Notes: generated from the sequence alone by a model not told the origin. A stretch of 43,025 nt of DNA from Promethearchaeota archaeon (GCA_019894975.1 JAGXNO010000034.1:1-43025), one strand, 5' to 3'; counted from the first letter of the stretch, positions 32,853-42,555 are shown. Translations and numbers: made by a program.

Positions 32853-34290
32853 ACTCTTCTTTTACGGGTTTATGGTTAAAAAATTCTATATTTTTTATTT
32901 TAATTTTCTTTATAGCTACCAAAGCCATTAAGTAGAAAAAGCCCATACCAACCCAAAGTAGTACCATAATTATTGGATTGCTTTGATTTTCTCCTGAGAG
33001 TATAAATCCTATAATAAGCGAAATAATAGCAGCTCCTAATGTTCTTATGAATGATGCTAATCCATAATATGAGCCAGAGATTTTTGACATTGCTATATCA
33101 ATATCACGTTCCTCTGAGTTTTCTGCAGCTTCATGAACTAATGCTGCTGTTAATGGAATTGAAAATAAGGGTGCTGAATACATTGATCCTAATACAGTAC
33201 TCCATGTAATGATATATATGGTTAATTCTACACCAAACGGAAGGATCGGTATTAAGAAAAATGAGCCCAAAAACGAACCAATTATAGCGAATATCATAAT
33301 AGTGGAATACGATTTAAGGATATCATTCCTTTTTCTCATTTTGATCCAAATGAAATACCACCCAAATTTTCCAAATATTGAGATAAATATATAGGTGTAA
33401 AATGTAATACCTGAGAATTCAAGTACAAAATTCTGGAAAGGAAAAACTAGGATTCCTAAAGTTCTTCCCGCGAGACCAGCAAAAAATCCAGTAATTAGCA
33501 AATATAGAAAACTAACATCCTTTAAGGGGATTGCCATTTGACGGAACCTATCCACAATACTGACTTTCTCATGGTGATAATCACCAGCTAAATTATGAAA
33601 ACTCTCATCCACAGAAAAGAATATTGATAAAACTGCAATTAAACCAAAAATAGCGAATCCAGTTCCTATTATTGGGATCAAAGTAGTAACTATTCTTCCA
33701 GAATCAGTCCACCATTTAGCATCTTGAGCATTTGGAAGAATACTACTAACAATTTGAGGCATCAACAAAGCCACAATGGAAGCTAATATAGAGAAAACTG
33801 TTCTTACAGAAGCTATCTTCTGCCTATTTTTGAGAGTTTGGGATTGTTCAGGCAACATTGATATATAAACATTGAATAACAGTGACCTTGATAAAGATCT
33901 GATTATGATTATAACCCAAAAGAATATTGCTGTAGGAAGAAATAATTGATTTCCCTGTGGGGCTTTGGGTGGAAGCCAAATCAAGATTGTTGCTGCAAAC
34001 CAAATAGGTAGACCAATGAGTAAGAAAGGACGCCTTTTCCCTAATTTCCCTGGTTTTTTATTGTCAACAATTACTCCGAAAATTATGGCAAACAACGCAT
34101 CTAAAAATAATTGAGCAAAGATACCTACCGAAACAAAAAGTGGGTCAAGATTGATTGTATAAACATAAAATTGAAATAAATATATTCCTGTGAATATATT
34201 CACTAGGGGCATTCCTAAGTCGCCCATAGAATATCCAAACAGTCTTTTTCCATTTAATTCTCGTGGTGGTAGGGGGAGGGTATCTTCCAT
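32839..34290 (-). CDS. MFS transporter, GPH (sugar/cation symporter)-like
   Basis: 483 residues with about twelve hydrophobic helices and the GPH-family opening (LFGYSMGDLGMPLVNIFTGI, then FGVIVDNKKPGKLGKRRPFL, the D-x-x-x-x-R-x-G-[RK]-R-[RK]-P loop). Later landmarks are FAGLAGRTLGILVFPF and AVLVHEAA-like loops. It moves a solute, probably a sugar or glycoside, with cations across the membrane; the substrate is not readable. ATG at 34290. The stop overlaps the M42 gene end. Confidence 0.88.
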   Translation of the reverse strand: MEDTLPLPPRELNGKRLFGYSMGDLGMPLVNIFTGIYLFQFYVYTINLDPLFVSVGIFAQLFLDALFAIIFGVIVDNKKPGKLGKRRPFLLIGLPIWFAATILIWLPPKAPQGNQLFLPTAIFFWVIIIIRSLSRSLLFNVYISMLPEQSQTLKNRQKIASVRTVFSILASIVALLMPQIVSSILPNAQDAKWWTDSGRIVTTLIPIIGTGFAIFGLIAVLSIFFSVDESFHNLAGDYHHEKVSIVDRFRQMAIPLKDVSFLYLLITGFFAGLAGRTLGILVFPFQNFVLEFSGITFYTYIFISIFGKFGWYFIWIKMRKRNDILKSYSTIMIFAIIGSFLGSFFLIPILPFGVELTIYIITWSTVLGSMYSAPLFSIPLTAALVHEAAENSEERDIDIAMSKISGSYYGLASFIRTLGAAIISLIIGFILSGENQSNPIIMVLLWVGMGFFYLMALVAIKKIKIKNIEFFNHKPVKEEFIEM

Positions 34291-34510
34291 TGTTAATCAA
34301 ATTATAATGAGTAATTTTGAAAATATTGGTGAATTGAAATAATTTTTGATTTTATATCCTTAATTGTGTAGCTTATTTTCAATTTGTAATTAGATACCAT
34401 TTTACTTTACAATCAATTACTAATTTATTATAGTATTGGAAAGTGGAAACAATAAAATCACTTTTCACTTCAGTTGGTTCAAAAAAAATTTAAAAAAATT
34501 CAGGTATTTT

Positions 34511-35392
34511 TTATTTTTCTTTATTTTTTTCTTTTCTTTTCTTAATTTTTTTCTGCTGCTCTACTATTACATTACTTATGAATTGTGTTGTAGAATAGGC
34601 GGATTCAGCTTCTCCAAGTGTTAAACCGTCAAGTTCATCTTTCATTTCTTCCGCTTCCTCGTCTGAAAAGGACATTTCAGATTGAATATATTCTTTCGCG
34701 CTTATTTTATGCCGTTTGGTTCTTAGCTCAGCACGTTGGAGATAATAGTGACTAGTCATATGAAGTACAGTCCCTCCATCTCCAAATTCAAAAGTAATCA
34801 CAATTGGGGCTTCTCCGTATTTTTTTTCCATTTCTACACTAGTTACTAACACTTTAACTTTTTTCTTGTCAAGGATTTCGATTGGGTATGACGATGATTC
34901 GAGCCACCAAATTGGCTCTTCATCAGCTTTAAATAAGCCCTCTAGAAATTTATTAGATTTATCAACCACTTGAACTGCGACACAATCATCTCCCGTAGGC
35001 TGTTGATTATATCTCACGACCTTTGGGAATATTTTTTCCAAGATATTCTGGAGAGCCCAATCTGTAGTAAAGAGGAAGCCCCCTTTTTTAACGAATTCCT
35101 TAACTTTAGGTAAAGCCTCGTCATATACATTTCCGGGACAATTAATAATTAGAATTTGATCAGGATTTAATTCAATTTGACTAACTTCTTCTGGTTGGAT
35201 CAGTACATAAGGAACATTAATCATATCTAAGACCGTTTCCACTCTATCATATGAACCGGTAACAATTACGATTGAAGAATCTTTGACTTTTTTTAAGATT
35301 TCTAAATCTATTGGACGTTCCTTAGCCATACGCTTCTCTAGTATCTTAGAAGAGGCCTTATATGCCTGTTCCATTTTTTTAAAATCTCCCAT
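34511..35392 (-). CDS. GATase1/ThuA-like domain protein
   Basis: 293 residues. A Rossmann-like alpha-beta domain (residues about 40-230) contains SSIVIVTGSYDRVETVLDMI, ILIINCPGNVYDEALPKVKE and VKKGGFLFTTDWALQNIL, which matches the glutamine-amidotransferase-like/ThuA fold, including the conserved strand into [GN]-x-x-x-x-L/TTDW. The last about 60 residues are acidic and basic helical segments ending in a Lys-rich tail (KKIKKRKEKNKEK). No catalytic Cys is evident, so it may be non-enzymatic, for example a trehalose utilisation or von Willebrand-type accessory. Divergent from the hydrolase gene at 35569. Confidence 0.55.
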   Translation of the reverse strand: MGDFKKMEQAYKASSKILEKRMAKERPIDLEILKKVKDSSIVIVTGSYDRVETVLDMINVPYVLIQPEEVSQIELNPDQILIINCPGNVYDEALPKVKEFVKKGGFLFTTDWALQNILEKIFPKVVRYNQQPTGDDCVAVQVVDKSNKFLEGLFKADEEPIWWLESSSYPIEILDKKKVKVLVTSVEMEKKYGEAPIVITFEFGDGGTVLHMTSHYYLQRAELRTKRHKISAKEYIQSEMSFSDEEAEEMKDELDGLTLGEAESAYSTTQFISNVIVEQQKKIKKRKEKNKEK

Positions 35393-35568
35393 TATAGTAA
35401 CCTTTTATTTTTGATTTATTCCAAATTATAGTTTTGAAGAATATGAAAATTAATACGTATAAACTTTTTCCCTTTGTCCTTAATTTCAAAAAATTTAATA
35501 TGAACAAATTACAAAATCCAATTATTCAATATTAGAAGTACCAGTAAATTAATCTAATTTTGACAATT

Positions 35569-37257
35569 ATGAATAAAATATATATTGACAAGAAAAAAAC
35601 AATCCTAATTTCCTTATTTCTCATAATTTTCGTGGTAGGAACAGTTCTAATGTTCATTTTACCTTTGAATGTTAAAGCTACATACAACAAAACAGTTAAA
35701 ACTGTGGATGGAGAAACTATTTCATTTAATGTATTTGAACCAAAAAGAACAGGAGTGAATAAAAAAGCTATAATATTAGGTCATGGAATTATGTCAAATA
35801 AAGAAATGCTGAAAGGATTTGCTATTGAACTTGCTGCAGCAGGATTTGTTGCAGTTACCCTTGATTTCCGAGGACATGGGCAAAGTACCGGAGAATTGGA
35901 AAGAGATTTATTAACTAATGACATAAATGCTATCGTTTCTTATTTAAACGCAAGATCTGACATTAATACAAGCGCGCTTGGTTATTTTGGTTTTTCTATG
36001 GGTGGAGGTCCTGGAATAGAAATAGTTAATCAATCAACTGATTTCAGGTGTTTTATTGGTGCGGGTACGTGGTTACCGAATGATGTAAGAAAAGGTAATT
36101 CAACTGATCCATTAAACATTCTCATGATTCTAGGTAGATATGATGAACTAATCACCCCTGAAGATCTTAAGGAAGGTTTGTCTAATTACACGGGCATAGC
36201 TAGTGAGGATTTAGATGTTAATAGGTTGTATGGTAGTTTTCAAGACGGAAATGCTGCTATGATTTATCTTGACGATAATACTAATCATGTATTAGGAGAT
36301 TGGGATCCAGATTTTATAAGAGAAGCAAGAAATTTTGCGTTAAACACTTTCCCTGACGTAATCCCTATCGATGAGAACTTCTATGCTAATACACGACTTA
36401 TAATTTTGTTTTCACAACTAATTGGGGGTTTTGGATTCTTCATTTTAATAACCGATCCACTTTCAAAGCTAATTCTGAAATCAAGAGAAGAAGAATTGAT
36501 ACTAGAAACTGAAGGAGAGACTATAGTAAGTCTCGGTGGAAAGACTATTGGTTATTCATTGATACTAAGTCTACCAGGGATACTTATCTTTGTTCCAATT
36601 GTTTTACTACTATTTCTGGCAACAGCAGGATTTATTTCTGCATTGTTATTTGGTCAAGCTTTCGGAATTCTGGTTTTATTATGGAGGATTGGGAAGAAGA
36701 AAGATATCAAACTACGAGATATAATTAAAAAACCATTTAAGATTTCAAGAAATAATCTTATTAGACAATTCTGTTTAGGGGGAATTTTGGCGATACTTTT
36801 TACCATAATTATCTATTTATCAGGGGGATTGCACTATATTGGCATGATCCCTTCAATCACTAAGATCCCGTGGGTACCATTGTATTTCGTTATTTTCTTC
36901 ATAATCTTCATGATATTCGGATTAGTATTTCATGGAATTTTACAGAATAAATTTGAGAAGGGAGTCAAACCACTCGTAAAGATGTCACTGATAGTCTTTG
37001 GTACGCTATTCCTATATATGTTTACAATTCTTCTGATTCTAGCACTTGTAATGGGGAGTTTTTTCTATTTTGGTTCTTTTCTTCCACTCGCCGTACCTCT
37101 ATTTCTATTGATTAGTTTCATCTCGACAATTCTTTATGATAAAACGGGGAGCATAATACCTGGAGCTCTTGTAAATACATTATTTTTTACTTTGCTAATA
37201 TGCACTATTTCTCCATACCAGAGTGGATTCAGTTTTATCCTTGGATTCTTCCATTGA
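35569..37257 (+). CDS. Membrane-anchored alpha/beta hydrolase fused to CPBP-like polytopic domain
   Basis: 562 residues from ATG 35569 (TTG 35560 would add three). One N-terminal helix (ILISLFLIIFVVGTVLMFIL) anchors an alpha/beta hydrolase: HG at 72-73, FRGHGQSTG, nucleophile Ser143 in GFSMGG, and a late NHVLGDWD for the catalytic His. A second half holds about eight hydrophobic helices. Within it, FHGILQNKFEKG and TGSIIPGALVNTLFF align with two motifs of CPBP/CAAX-type proteases (EExxxRGxLQ and GSxxPAxxxHxxxN), but the catalytic Glu pair is not kept. It probably acts on a lipid or peptide at the membrane. Stop TGA, which shows that UGA is a normal stop codon here. Confidence 0.8.
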   Translation: MNKIYIDKKKTILISLFLIIFVVGTVLMFILPLNVKATYNKTVKTVDGETISFNVFEPKRTGVNKKAIILGHGIMSNKEMLKGFAIELAAAGFVAVTLDFRGHGQSTGELERDLLTNDINAIVSYLNARSDINTSALGYFGFSMGGGPGIEIVNQSTDFRCFIGAGTWLPNDVRKGNSTDPLNILMILGRYDELITPEDLKEGLSNYTGIASEDLDVNRLYGSFQDGNAAMIYLDDNTNHVLGDWDPDFIREARNFALNTFPDVIPIDENFYANTRLIILFSQLIGGFGFFILITDPLSKLILKSREEELILETEGETIVSLGGKTIGYSLILSLPGILIFVPIVLLLFLATAGFISALLFGQAFGILVLLWRIGKKKDIKLRDIIKKPFKISRNNLIRQFCLGGILAILFTIIIYLSGGLHYIGMIPSITKIPWVPLYFVIFFIIFMIFGLVFHGILQNKFEKGVKPLVKMSLIVFGTLFLYMFTILLILALVMGSFFYFGSFLPLAVPLFLLISFISTILYDKTGSIIPGALVNTLFFTLLICTISPYQSGFSFILGFFH

Positions 37258-37270
37258 ACTAAATAATCTA

Positions 37271-37281
37271 TTTTTTTTTTT
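37271..37281 (+). terminator. T11 tract after the hydrolase gene
   Basis: An eleven-T run 13 bases after the TGA stop, a strong archaeal-type termination signal. Confidence 0.5.
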
Positions 37282-37405
37282 AATTTATTTGAAATTGTGA
37301 TTCACATATTTCCGAATCAAATTATAAGTTTTAAATTAAAGGGTGACTTACTTTTTCAATAAAATTCAGAAAATTTAATTAATAGTGAAGAAGTAAAGTG
37401 TTAAT

Positions 37406-38443
37406 ATGTCTCAAGATCAAATCCTATCTATTGCTTATTTTGACCAAATAATAGGACCGAATATTTTTTATTCAAGTGAGCCTTTAGAAGATGTAGTAGG
37501 TGCTCCAGATTTAGATAGGATTCTTGAATTTAATGAAGAAGAAGGTACTTTTATCTTTGCCTATCGAAAATTTCAGACAGTAAATCATTTATTTTATATT
37601 GATTCCAAATTCGCACGTGGCGGAAAAGAATTGATGATGATCTCTTATATGATTAAAACAGCCTTCTTTAAAGACGGAATCGTTGATGTTTTTAAATACT
37701 TAGATTCTAAAGGCCCAATTTTGGAAGATTTTGCAGAAGAAATAAAAAAAATAAATGATCTCACATCTCTATTGCATAAAAAAAAAAGTGTACTTTCAGA
37801 AGGAGACGTATTGAAATATGCGGATGAAAGGCTTAAAAATGCTTTTTTAGAGATATTTAATAAATATTTTCAAAAACTAATCCCTAAGTATCGTGTAGAA
37901 ACTCCTATAAAAGATAAAAAAAAAATAAGGAAAATCTTTATAATAGGGGCACCAAAAGCAGGTAAGAAAACGTTATTGAAGAATATAGAATTTATCCAAT
38001 TCCTAAATATAAAGAATAATGATTTATCTGTAAGGATTCTAGAAGTAATCATAGAGAATCTAGAAATTTTAAATTATAATGAAGAAAAGTGTGATTTTGG
38101 TTGTAAAGGATTCAATTCTTTTGATGATTGTATAGCTCATGCTCAAGGTATAATTCTAATATTTAAATTATCAGACAAAAAGTCAATACTGGATACAAAG
38201 GATATGTTTCAAATCATTGAAGACAAATATTTGGAAGATAATTTTGAACCTGTTCCTGTTTTAATTGTTGGTAATAAATTTAGAATAGAGGAAGAAGACA
38301 AAAAAGAATTTATCCATAAAATCTTTAAGATTGAGAAATTAAAAGAAGAGGGAAGGAGAATTAGATATTTTCCTATAAAAATCTTAGAAGAGGATCAAAA
38401 AGTCATGAAATCCCTTCGATGGATGGTTAAAAACATCCTATAA
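37406..38443 (+). CDS. Longin-like domain fused to degenerate small-GTPase domain
   Basis: 345 residues. Residues 1-105 form a longin/roadblock-like domain: SIAYFDQIIGPNIFYS is the typical opening, then FAYRKFQ and FYIDSKFARGGKELMMISYMI. A helical linker follows. From about 172 a Ras/Arf-like domain starts (KIFIIGAPKAGKKTLL, P-loop GAPKAGKKT at 181-189). GIILIFKLSDKKS and VPVLIVGNKFRIEE are the strand 4 and G4 regions; G4 is NKFR instead of NKxD, and no clear DxxG is seen, so nucleotide specificity may be lost. Such fusions are typical of Asgard archaea and relate to eukaryotic trafficking GTPases (Arf, Ragulator). Start ATG. Confidence 0.8.
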   Translation: MSQDQILSIAYFDQIIGPNIFYSSEPLEDVVGAPDLDRILEFNEEEGTFIFAYRKFQTVNHLFYIDSKFARGGKELMMISYMIKTAFFKDGIVDVFKYLDSKGPILEDFAEEIKKINDLTSLLHKKKSVLSEGDVLKYADERLKNAFLEIFNKYFQKLIPKYRVETPIKDKKKIRKIFIIGAPKAGKKTLLKNIEFIQFLNIKNNDLSVRILEVIIENLEILNYNEEKCDFGCKGFNSFDDCIAHAQGIILIFKLSDKKSILDTKDMFQIIEDKYLEDNFEPVPVLIVGNKFRIEEEDKKEFIHKIFKIEKLKEEGRRIRYFPIKILEEDQKVMKSLRWMVKNIL

Positions 38444-38465
38444 TAATTAACCTTGTTTCCATGTC

Positions 38466-38476
38466 TCTTTATAAGC
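38466..38476 (+). promoter_or_regulatory. TATA-box motif TCTTTATAAGC, second copy
   Basis: Identical to the motif at 28753-28763. It lies 43-53 bases before the ATG at 38519 and directly after the longin-GTPase gene, so the small membrane protein may have its own promoter. Confidence 0.45.
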
Positions 38477-38518
38477 CTTCTAACAAATCTTTTAAATTAT
38501 TGTGAATATAATAAATAG

Positions 38519-38875
38519 ATGACTTCTAATTCTTTAAAAGGGATACTGTGGGGAATAGTTTTTTTCTTCACTGCAGTTATCTATAGTGCAATTCCTACCT
38601 ATTTGATTGTCAGATTTTGGGTATGGTTAAATGAATTACCCGTGTATACTCTATCACTATTCATGTTATTTCTTTGGATTGTGGCTATAATAGTTGTCTT
38701 AATTTACATTGTGGCAATGATTCGTGCTTTTATTCAAAGAAAAAGTGAAGATTTAGGAATTCCTAAAGGTGTGAAGGGTTTTGGTTTAATTTCAACCGTG
38801 ATTATAGTAGTTTTTATGGTAATTTGGTATTTTATATTTGGTCAAATAGCTTTTTTCTCTTGGGTTCCACTCTAA
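38519..38875 (+). CDS. Small three-helix membrane protein
   Basis: 118 residues with three hydrophobic segments (GIVFFFTAVIYSAIPTYLIV, LFMLFLWIVAIIVVLIYIV and VIIVVFMVIWYFIFG). No motif was recognised. GTGA lies 13 bases before the ATG. It follows the longin-GTPase gene by 75 bp on the same strand, and converges on the UroD-family gene, whose stop is 21 bp away. The function is unknown; a link to the GTPase is only suggested by position. Confidence 0.7.
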   Translation: MTSNSLKGILWGIVFFFTAVIYSAIPTYLIVRFWVWLNELPVYTLSLFMLFLWIVAIIVVLIYIVAMIRAFIQRKSEDLGIPKGVKGFGLISTVIIVVFMVIWYFIFGQIAFFSWVPL

Positions 38876-38895
38876 AGAATAAATTTTAGACTATT

Positions 38896-40071
38896 TTATA
38901 GATTTAAGGGATAATTTCCATACTTATGGGTCGCCTCAACCATCCATTTTAAATTTTGAACTTTAACAGCAGGATGCATGTTTGCCGCACTTACCATAAA
39001 ACCACCACCAAGACCACCAGTTTTAATAGCGAATTTAACAGCATCAAAGACTTCTTCTTTTGTTCCGTATGTTAACACATGAGCAATATCAATATTACCC
39101 ATAAGACAAAGTTTATCCCCCACTTTTTTCTTTACTAATGCTAAATCGACACCAGCAGTAGGTTCAAGAGATTGAAGTCCGTCAAATCCACAATCTACAA
39201 TAAAATCTAAAAGTGGTGTTATTTGTCCATCAGAATGGAGAACTATTTTTCCTCCTCGTTCATGTACAGTATCGGTAATTATCTTATATCCCGGAAGAAC
39301 CAATTCTGTGAACTTTTTTGGACTCATCATAGGGCCTGTCTTATACGCAAGGTCTCCTGACTCAACGAATACTTCTGCACCAGCATCCATATAGCTTTTA
39401 TATAATTCTGCGGTAAATTGTGCAATAACGGTATGAACTTCTTTTATAAATCTTGGGTCTTTTCTTACCATCCTTGCATAAAAAGGCCATCCTAGTCCTT
39501 GACAAGCGGCTTCAAAAGTACCCAGATAATCATTAGTAACAATAACGAATATTTTATCATTGTGTTTTTTATTTATTCGTCTAAAGAATTTTTTCACAAT
39601 TTTCCTATATTTATCAATAACAGGGCCTTCTAAGTTTTCTCGAACCTCTTCCCATTTCTCTTTTGAATTTGTAGTACCATATATATAATAGGGATTAAAG
39701 TTGCCTTTGTTATTCAACACTGACCATACTCTGCCATAAACATCCCCTAAAAGCAGTTTTCCATCTTCTTGTTCCCCTAATGCATAAAATGGGATAACTC
39801 CAACTTGCATGGCATCTAGTCCGATTTTTGCCGCAGCTTCAACACATCGAGAAAACACAGATGTTTCAATTCCTTCAATTAAATTACTCATATCTTTAAT
39901 CCAACCATCGGGATTATTTTGTTTCACTTGATTGAGTGTATCGAAATCATCAATTTCAGGCTTTCCAAGAATCTCATCACTATTATTGGCATCAATTAAA
40001 ATTGTATGACATGGTACTCGATCTGGTTCCTCTAAATTAAGGGCAGCAAGAACTCTATCTCTACATTCCAA
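38896..40071 (-). CDS. UroD-superfamily protein (methyltransferase-type)
   Basis: About 391 residues from TTG 40071, chosen because AAAGGAGATAT sits just before it; a longer frame starts at TTG 40098 but contains that site inside it. The opening ECRDRVLAALNLEEPDRVP is the classic UroD/MtaA-type start. HSDGQITPLLDFIV replaces the H-x-C of zinc methyltransferases, so metal binding is not assured. LMGNIDIAHVLTYGT and the final AANMHPAVKVQNLKWMVE are family-typical. Such paralogues demethylate or methylate corrinoid proteins, or act on methoxylated compounds, in archaea and acetogens. No corrinoid gene is adjacent; the pair at 12845-14652 is 24 kb away. Confidence 0.85.
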   Translation of the reverse strand: MECRDRVLAALNLEEPDRVPCHTILIDANNSDEILGKPEIDDFDTLNQVKQNNPDGWIKDMSNLIEGIETSVFSRCVEAAAKIGLDAMQVGVIPFYALGEQEDGKLLLGDVYGRVWSVLNNKGNFNPYYIYGTTNSKEKWEEVRENLEGPVIDKYRKIVKKFFRRINKKHNDKIFVIVTNDYLGTFEAACQGLGWPFYARMVRKDPRFIKEVHTVIAQFTAELYKSYMDAGAEVFVESGDLAYKTGPMMSPKKFTELVLPGYKIITDTVHERGGKIVLHSDGQITPLLDFIVDCGFDGLQSLEPTAGVDLALVKKKVGDKLCLMGNIDIAHVLTYGTKEEVFDAVKFAIKTGGLGGGFMVSAANMHPAVKVQNLKWMVEATHKYGNYPLNL

Positions 40072-40140
40072 AAATATATCTCCTTTAGTAAAGTGCAATT
40101 GATTTAATTAATTATTCAATCGAGAAAAATATAATTAGTT

Positions 40141-41346
40141 TTATTTGGTAACGATCCTGAAGAGTTCTACAAAAATGTCGGGATTCTTTAAAATAAATCT
40201 CACAAGAAAGAATATAACAGTAGGATTTTTTATAAATTTGAAAATGAAGGATTTTGGGAAATCCATATCACCGTAAATATTAATTATTTTCCCGATTTTA
40301 TTACTTTTTATAATTTCAAATAATTTTTTGAATCCTTTATTATCTAACCTTTCCAAAATAACTCTAATTAAATAATGTATTTTAAGTTCTTTTCCAATAG
40401 TTAGTTGGCAAGGCTTTTCATAATGTTTTTTAATTATTTTTTTTGAGAAATTATTAGTTTTAATACATGTTCTAATACAATCAGCAGCATAATGCGCAGC
40501 TGTTAGAAGATTAATTATGCCCCCGCCCGTTGTGGCTTTCACTTGACATCCCGAGTCCCCTAATAACAGGATGTTATTGAATGCAATTTTATTCATAATA
40601 CCGTAAGGAATAAGACCCCCCTGTTGGTCTATCTTGTCATTAATGTCGATTTTATTCTTTTTAAGGAAAAAACGAAAATTTTTCGCTAGATCGTAAGAAC
40701 AAGCCATTCCAATTCGGAAGATACTGTTTCCTTCTGGAACAATCCAACCAAATAGTTCTTTCCATCTTGGATTAAAATACATAACAGCTTCATTTTCATC
40801 AAAATTGGTGGATATTCGAATTTGAGTTGCGAATAAATTTTTATTTTTTACATTCAAAGATTTCGCTATTGGAGACAGCGGACCATCACATCCGACTAAA
40901 ACTTTGACTTTGAATGTCTGTTTAGAAGTCTGAATTAATAACAGCTTTTGGTTTTTTTCTTTAATACGTTTGTAAGATTTGAACTTTTCTCCAAGGTATA
41001 TTTGAATGTTTTTACGCTTCCTAACCTTGTTATAGAAAAAGAAATCAAGAGCAGTTCTATCAATTATATATGGTTTTTCCTTACCTGATAATTTAATAAA
41101 TCGTCCCCCAGGAGCAACAATTCTAGCTATATTCACTCTATTTAACACAATTTCCTTGGGTAGGTCAATTAACTTACTTAATTTCTGAGAAACGATCCCT
41201 GCACATTGAAGGGGAAACCCAACTTGTTCATGTTCTTCAATAACTATGATATTTAAATTCGTATTAGACAATAAATAACATAAATAATTCCCAGCAATAC
41301 TTGCACCTACAATACAAATATCAAAATTATCAATTTCTCTATCCAT
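40141..41346 (-). CDS. FAD-dependent geranylgeranyl-reductase-family oxidoreductase
   Basis: 401 residues. The FAD-binding opening is DICIVGASIAGNYLCYLL, followed by VGFPLQCAGIV, the C-A-G/[ST]-G-x-V motif near 50 typical of the geranylgeranyl reductase group, then the second FAD motif NILLLGDSGCQVKATTGGGI (G-D-[SA]-A/G). In archaea this family saturates the isoprenoid chains of membrane lipids and reduces other prenyl groups. The C-terminal about 100 residues are basic and hydrophobic, which fits a membrane-attached enzyme. Which substrate cannot be read. ATG start; about 70 bp upstream of the start of the UroD-type gene on the same strand. Confidence 0.85.
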   Translation of the reverse strand: MDREIDNFDICIVGASIAGNYLCYLLSNTNLNIIVIEEHEQVGFPLQCAGIVSQKLSKLIDLPKEIVLNRVNIARIVAPGGRFIKLSGKEKPYIIDRTALDFFFYNKVRKRKNIQIYLGEKFKSYKRIKEKNQKLLLIQTSKQTFKVKVLVGCDGPLSPIAKSLNVKNKNLFATQIRISTNFDENEAVMYFNPRWKELFGWIVPEGNSIFRIGMACSYDLAKNFRFFLKKNKIDINDKIDQQGGLIPYGIMNKIAFNNILLLGDSGCQVKATTGGGIINLLTAAHYAADCIRTCIKTNNFSKKIIKKHYEKPCQLTIGKELKIHYLIRVILERLDNKGFKKLFEIIKSNKIGKIINIYGDMDFPKSFIFKFIKNPTVIFFLVRFILKNPDIFVELFRIVTK

Positions 41347-41437
41347 TATGAGATTTTATGTTAATAATAAATTAGAACTTTTAGGAAAAATTAGAATTGA
41401 AGTAAACTTACTTTTATTAAAATCTGTTGAAATAGAT

Positions 41438-42475
41438 TTAGAGTGAATAGAATTTCTTATAGTAAACCAGTTCCTCTTCTGGAATTTCTCGATATCCTAA
41501 TGATGTCATCATCCCATAAACAATTCCAAGGGAAATTCCTGATAAAACAGGACTGTGATCCATGGATAAATCAGTTCGATGGAGTAAAAAAGATTCCATC
41601 TTTTTCAACACGTATGAGGTCTCAGGTTTCTCTTTATAATATTTTATTATTTTTTCTCTAAATTTTTTCATATAGGATTTATGTTCTAAAAATAAAGTTC
41701 TAACATTTTGCTCTCCATTAACAAGCCCAAAATGCCCAAATCCCGCTTTTAAGGGTGTTAATTTCTCAAGGTTATTTAATGTATCCATATACTTCTCATT
41801 ATTATAAAAAATAGGCATAGATGTAGGCATTGTAACCAATTCTGATGAATGATATATTGTACCTACCGCTTCCCCGAAATGGATAAAATCTAATTTCCCT
41901 TCTTTAATAAATCCGGGACATTGATGATCAGGAGTATGTCCTGGTGTATCATATATAACCAATTCAACTTCAGAACCATTACTATGAAAAAGAAAACTAT
42001 TTTCAAGATCATCGGAATTAGTATGATAATTAGTATTGGGGTAAATGATTTGAAAGGCTGATTCTTCTATTGGTTTCATAACACCTGTTAAGTCACCATA
42101 AGTTCTTTTTCCTCGTTTTAAATGAAGATGAAAGTCATTTAGTAATTCTTTTGTAATAGTATTTGTAAGAATCTTTACATCTGGATTGTGTTTTTTTATT
42201 TCCTCATATAGTTTCCATAAACCTCCTACATGATCGAAATGATGGTGAGTGGTAATCAAATACTTAAATGATGATAGAGGAACGTTGATTTTGTTAAAAT
42301 ATCTTAGAGTTCTATTTATATCTAAAGATGAACCACAATCTATTAATACTGAACCATCATCAAATTCTCCTAGAAAAAGAGATAGCATTCGATTGGTGCC
42401 ATAACTTAAAGCATCAATATGATGGAGATATTCATTTACTTTTCCAGAATTAAGTGTAATTAATTCTTTTACCAT
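41438..42475 (-). CDS. Metallo-beta-lactamase-fold hydrolase
   Basis: 345 residues. TTHHHFDHVGG is the H-x-H-x-D-H motif; further ligands are in DTPGHTPDHQ, FIHFGEAVG (in place of the usual Asp) and GFGHFG. The layout follows that of the protein at 22629-23549 (the GHTPDH/GHMPDH and GHFG/AHFG motifs occur in both). The C-terminus is extended and helical. The substrate is unknown. Upstream of the FAD oxidoreductase on the same strand with a 91-bp gap; ATG start. Confidence 0.88.
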   Translation of the reverse strand: MVKELITLNSGKVNEYLHHIDALSYGTNRMLSLFLGEFDDGSVLIDCGSSLDINRTLRYFNKINVPLSSFKYLITTHHHFDHVGGLWKLYEEIKKHNPDVKILTNTITKELLNDFHLHLKRGKRTYGDLTGVMKPIEESAFQIIYPNTNYHTNSDDLENSFLFHSNGSEVELVIYDTPGHTPDHQCPGFIKEGKLDFIHFGEAVGTIYHSSELVTMPTSMPIFYNNEKYMDTLNNLEKLTPLKAGFGHFGLVNGEQNVRTLFLEHKSYMKKFREKIIKYYKEKPETSYVLKKMESFLLHRTDLSMDHSPVLSGISLGIVYGMMTSLGYREIPEEELVYYKKFYSL

Positions 42476-42555
42476 AAAACAAGTAATTATGAATTACATA
42501 ATAATTATTTTATTGACGTAGATAAAGGATAAGAAAAATAATTAAAAAAGATAAG

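Noticed and set aside
34436..34624. Plus-strand frame rich in Phe and Leu
   Set aside because: T-tract translation overlapping the minus-strand GATase-like gene; no coding character.
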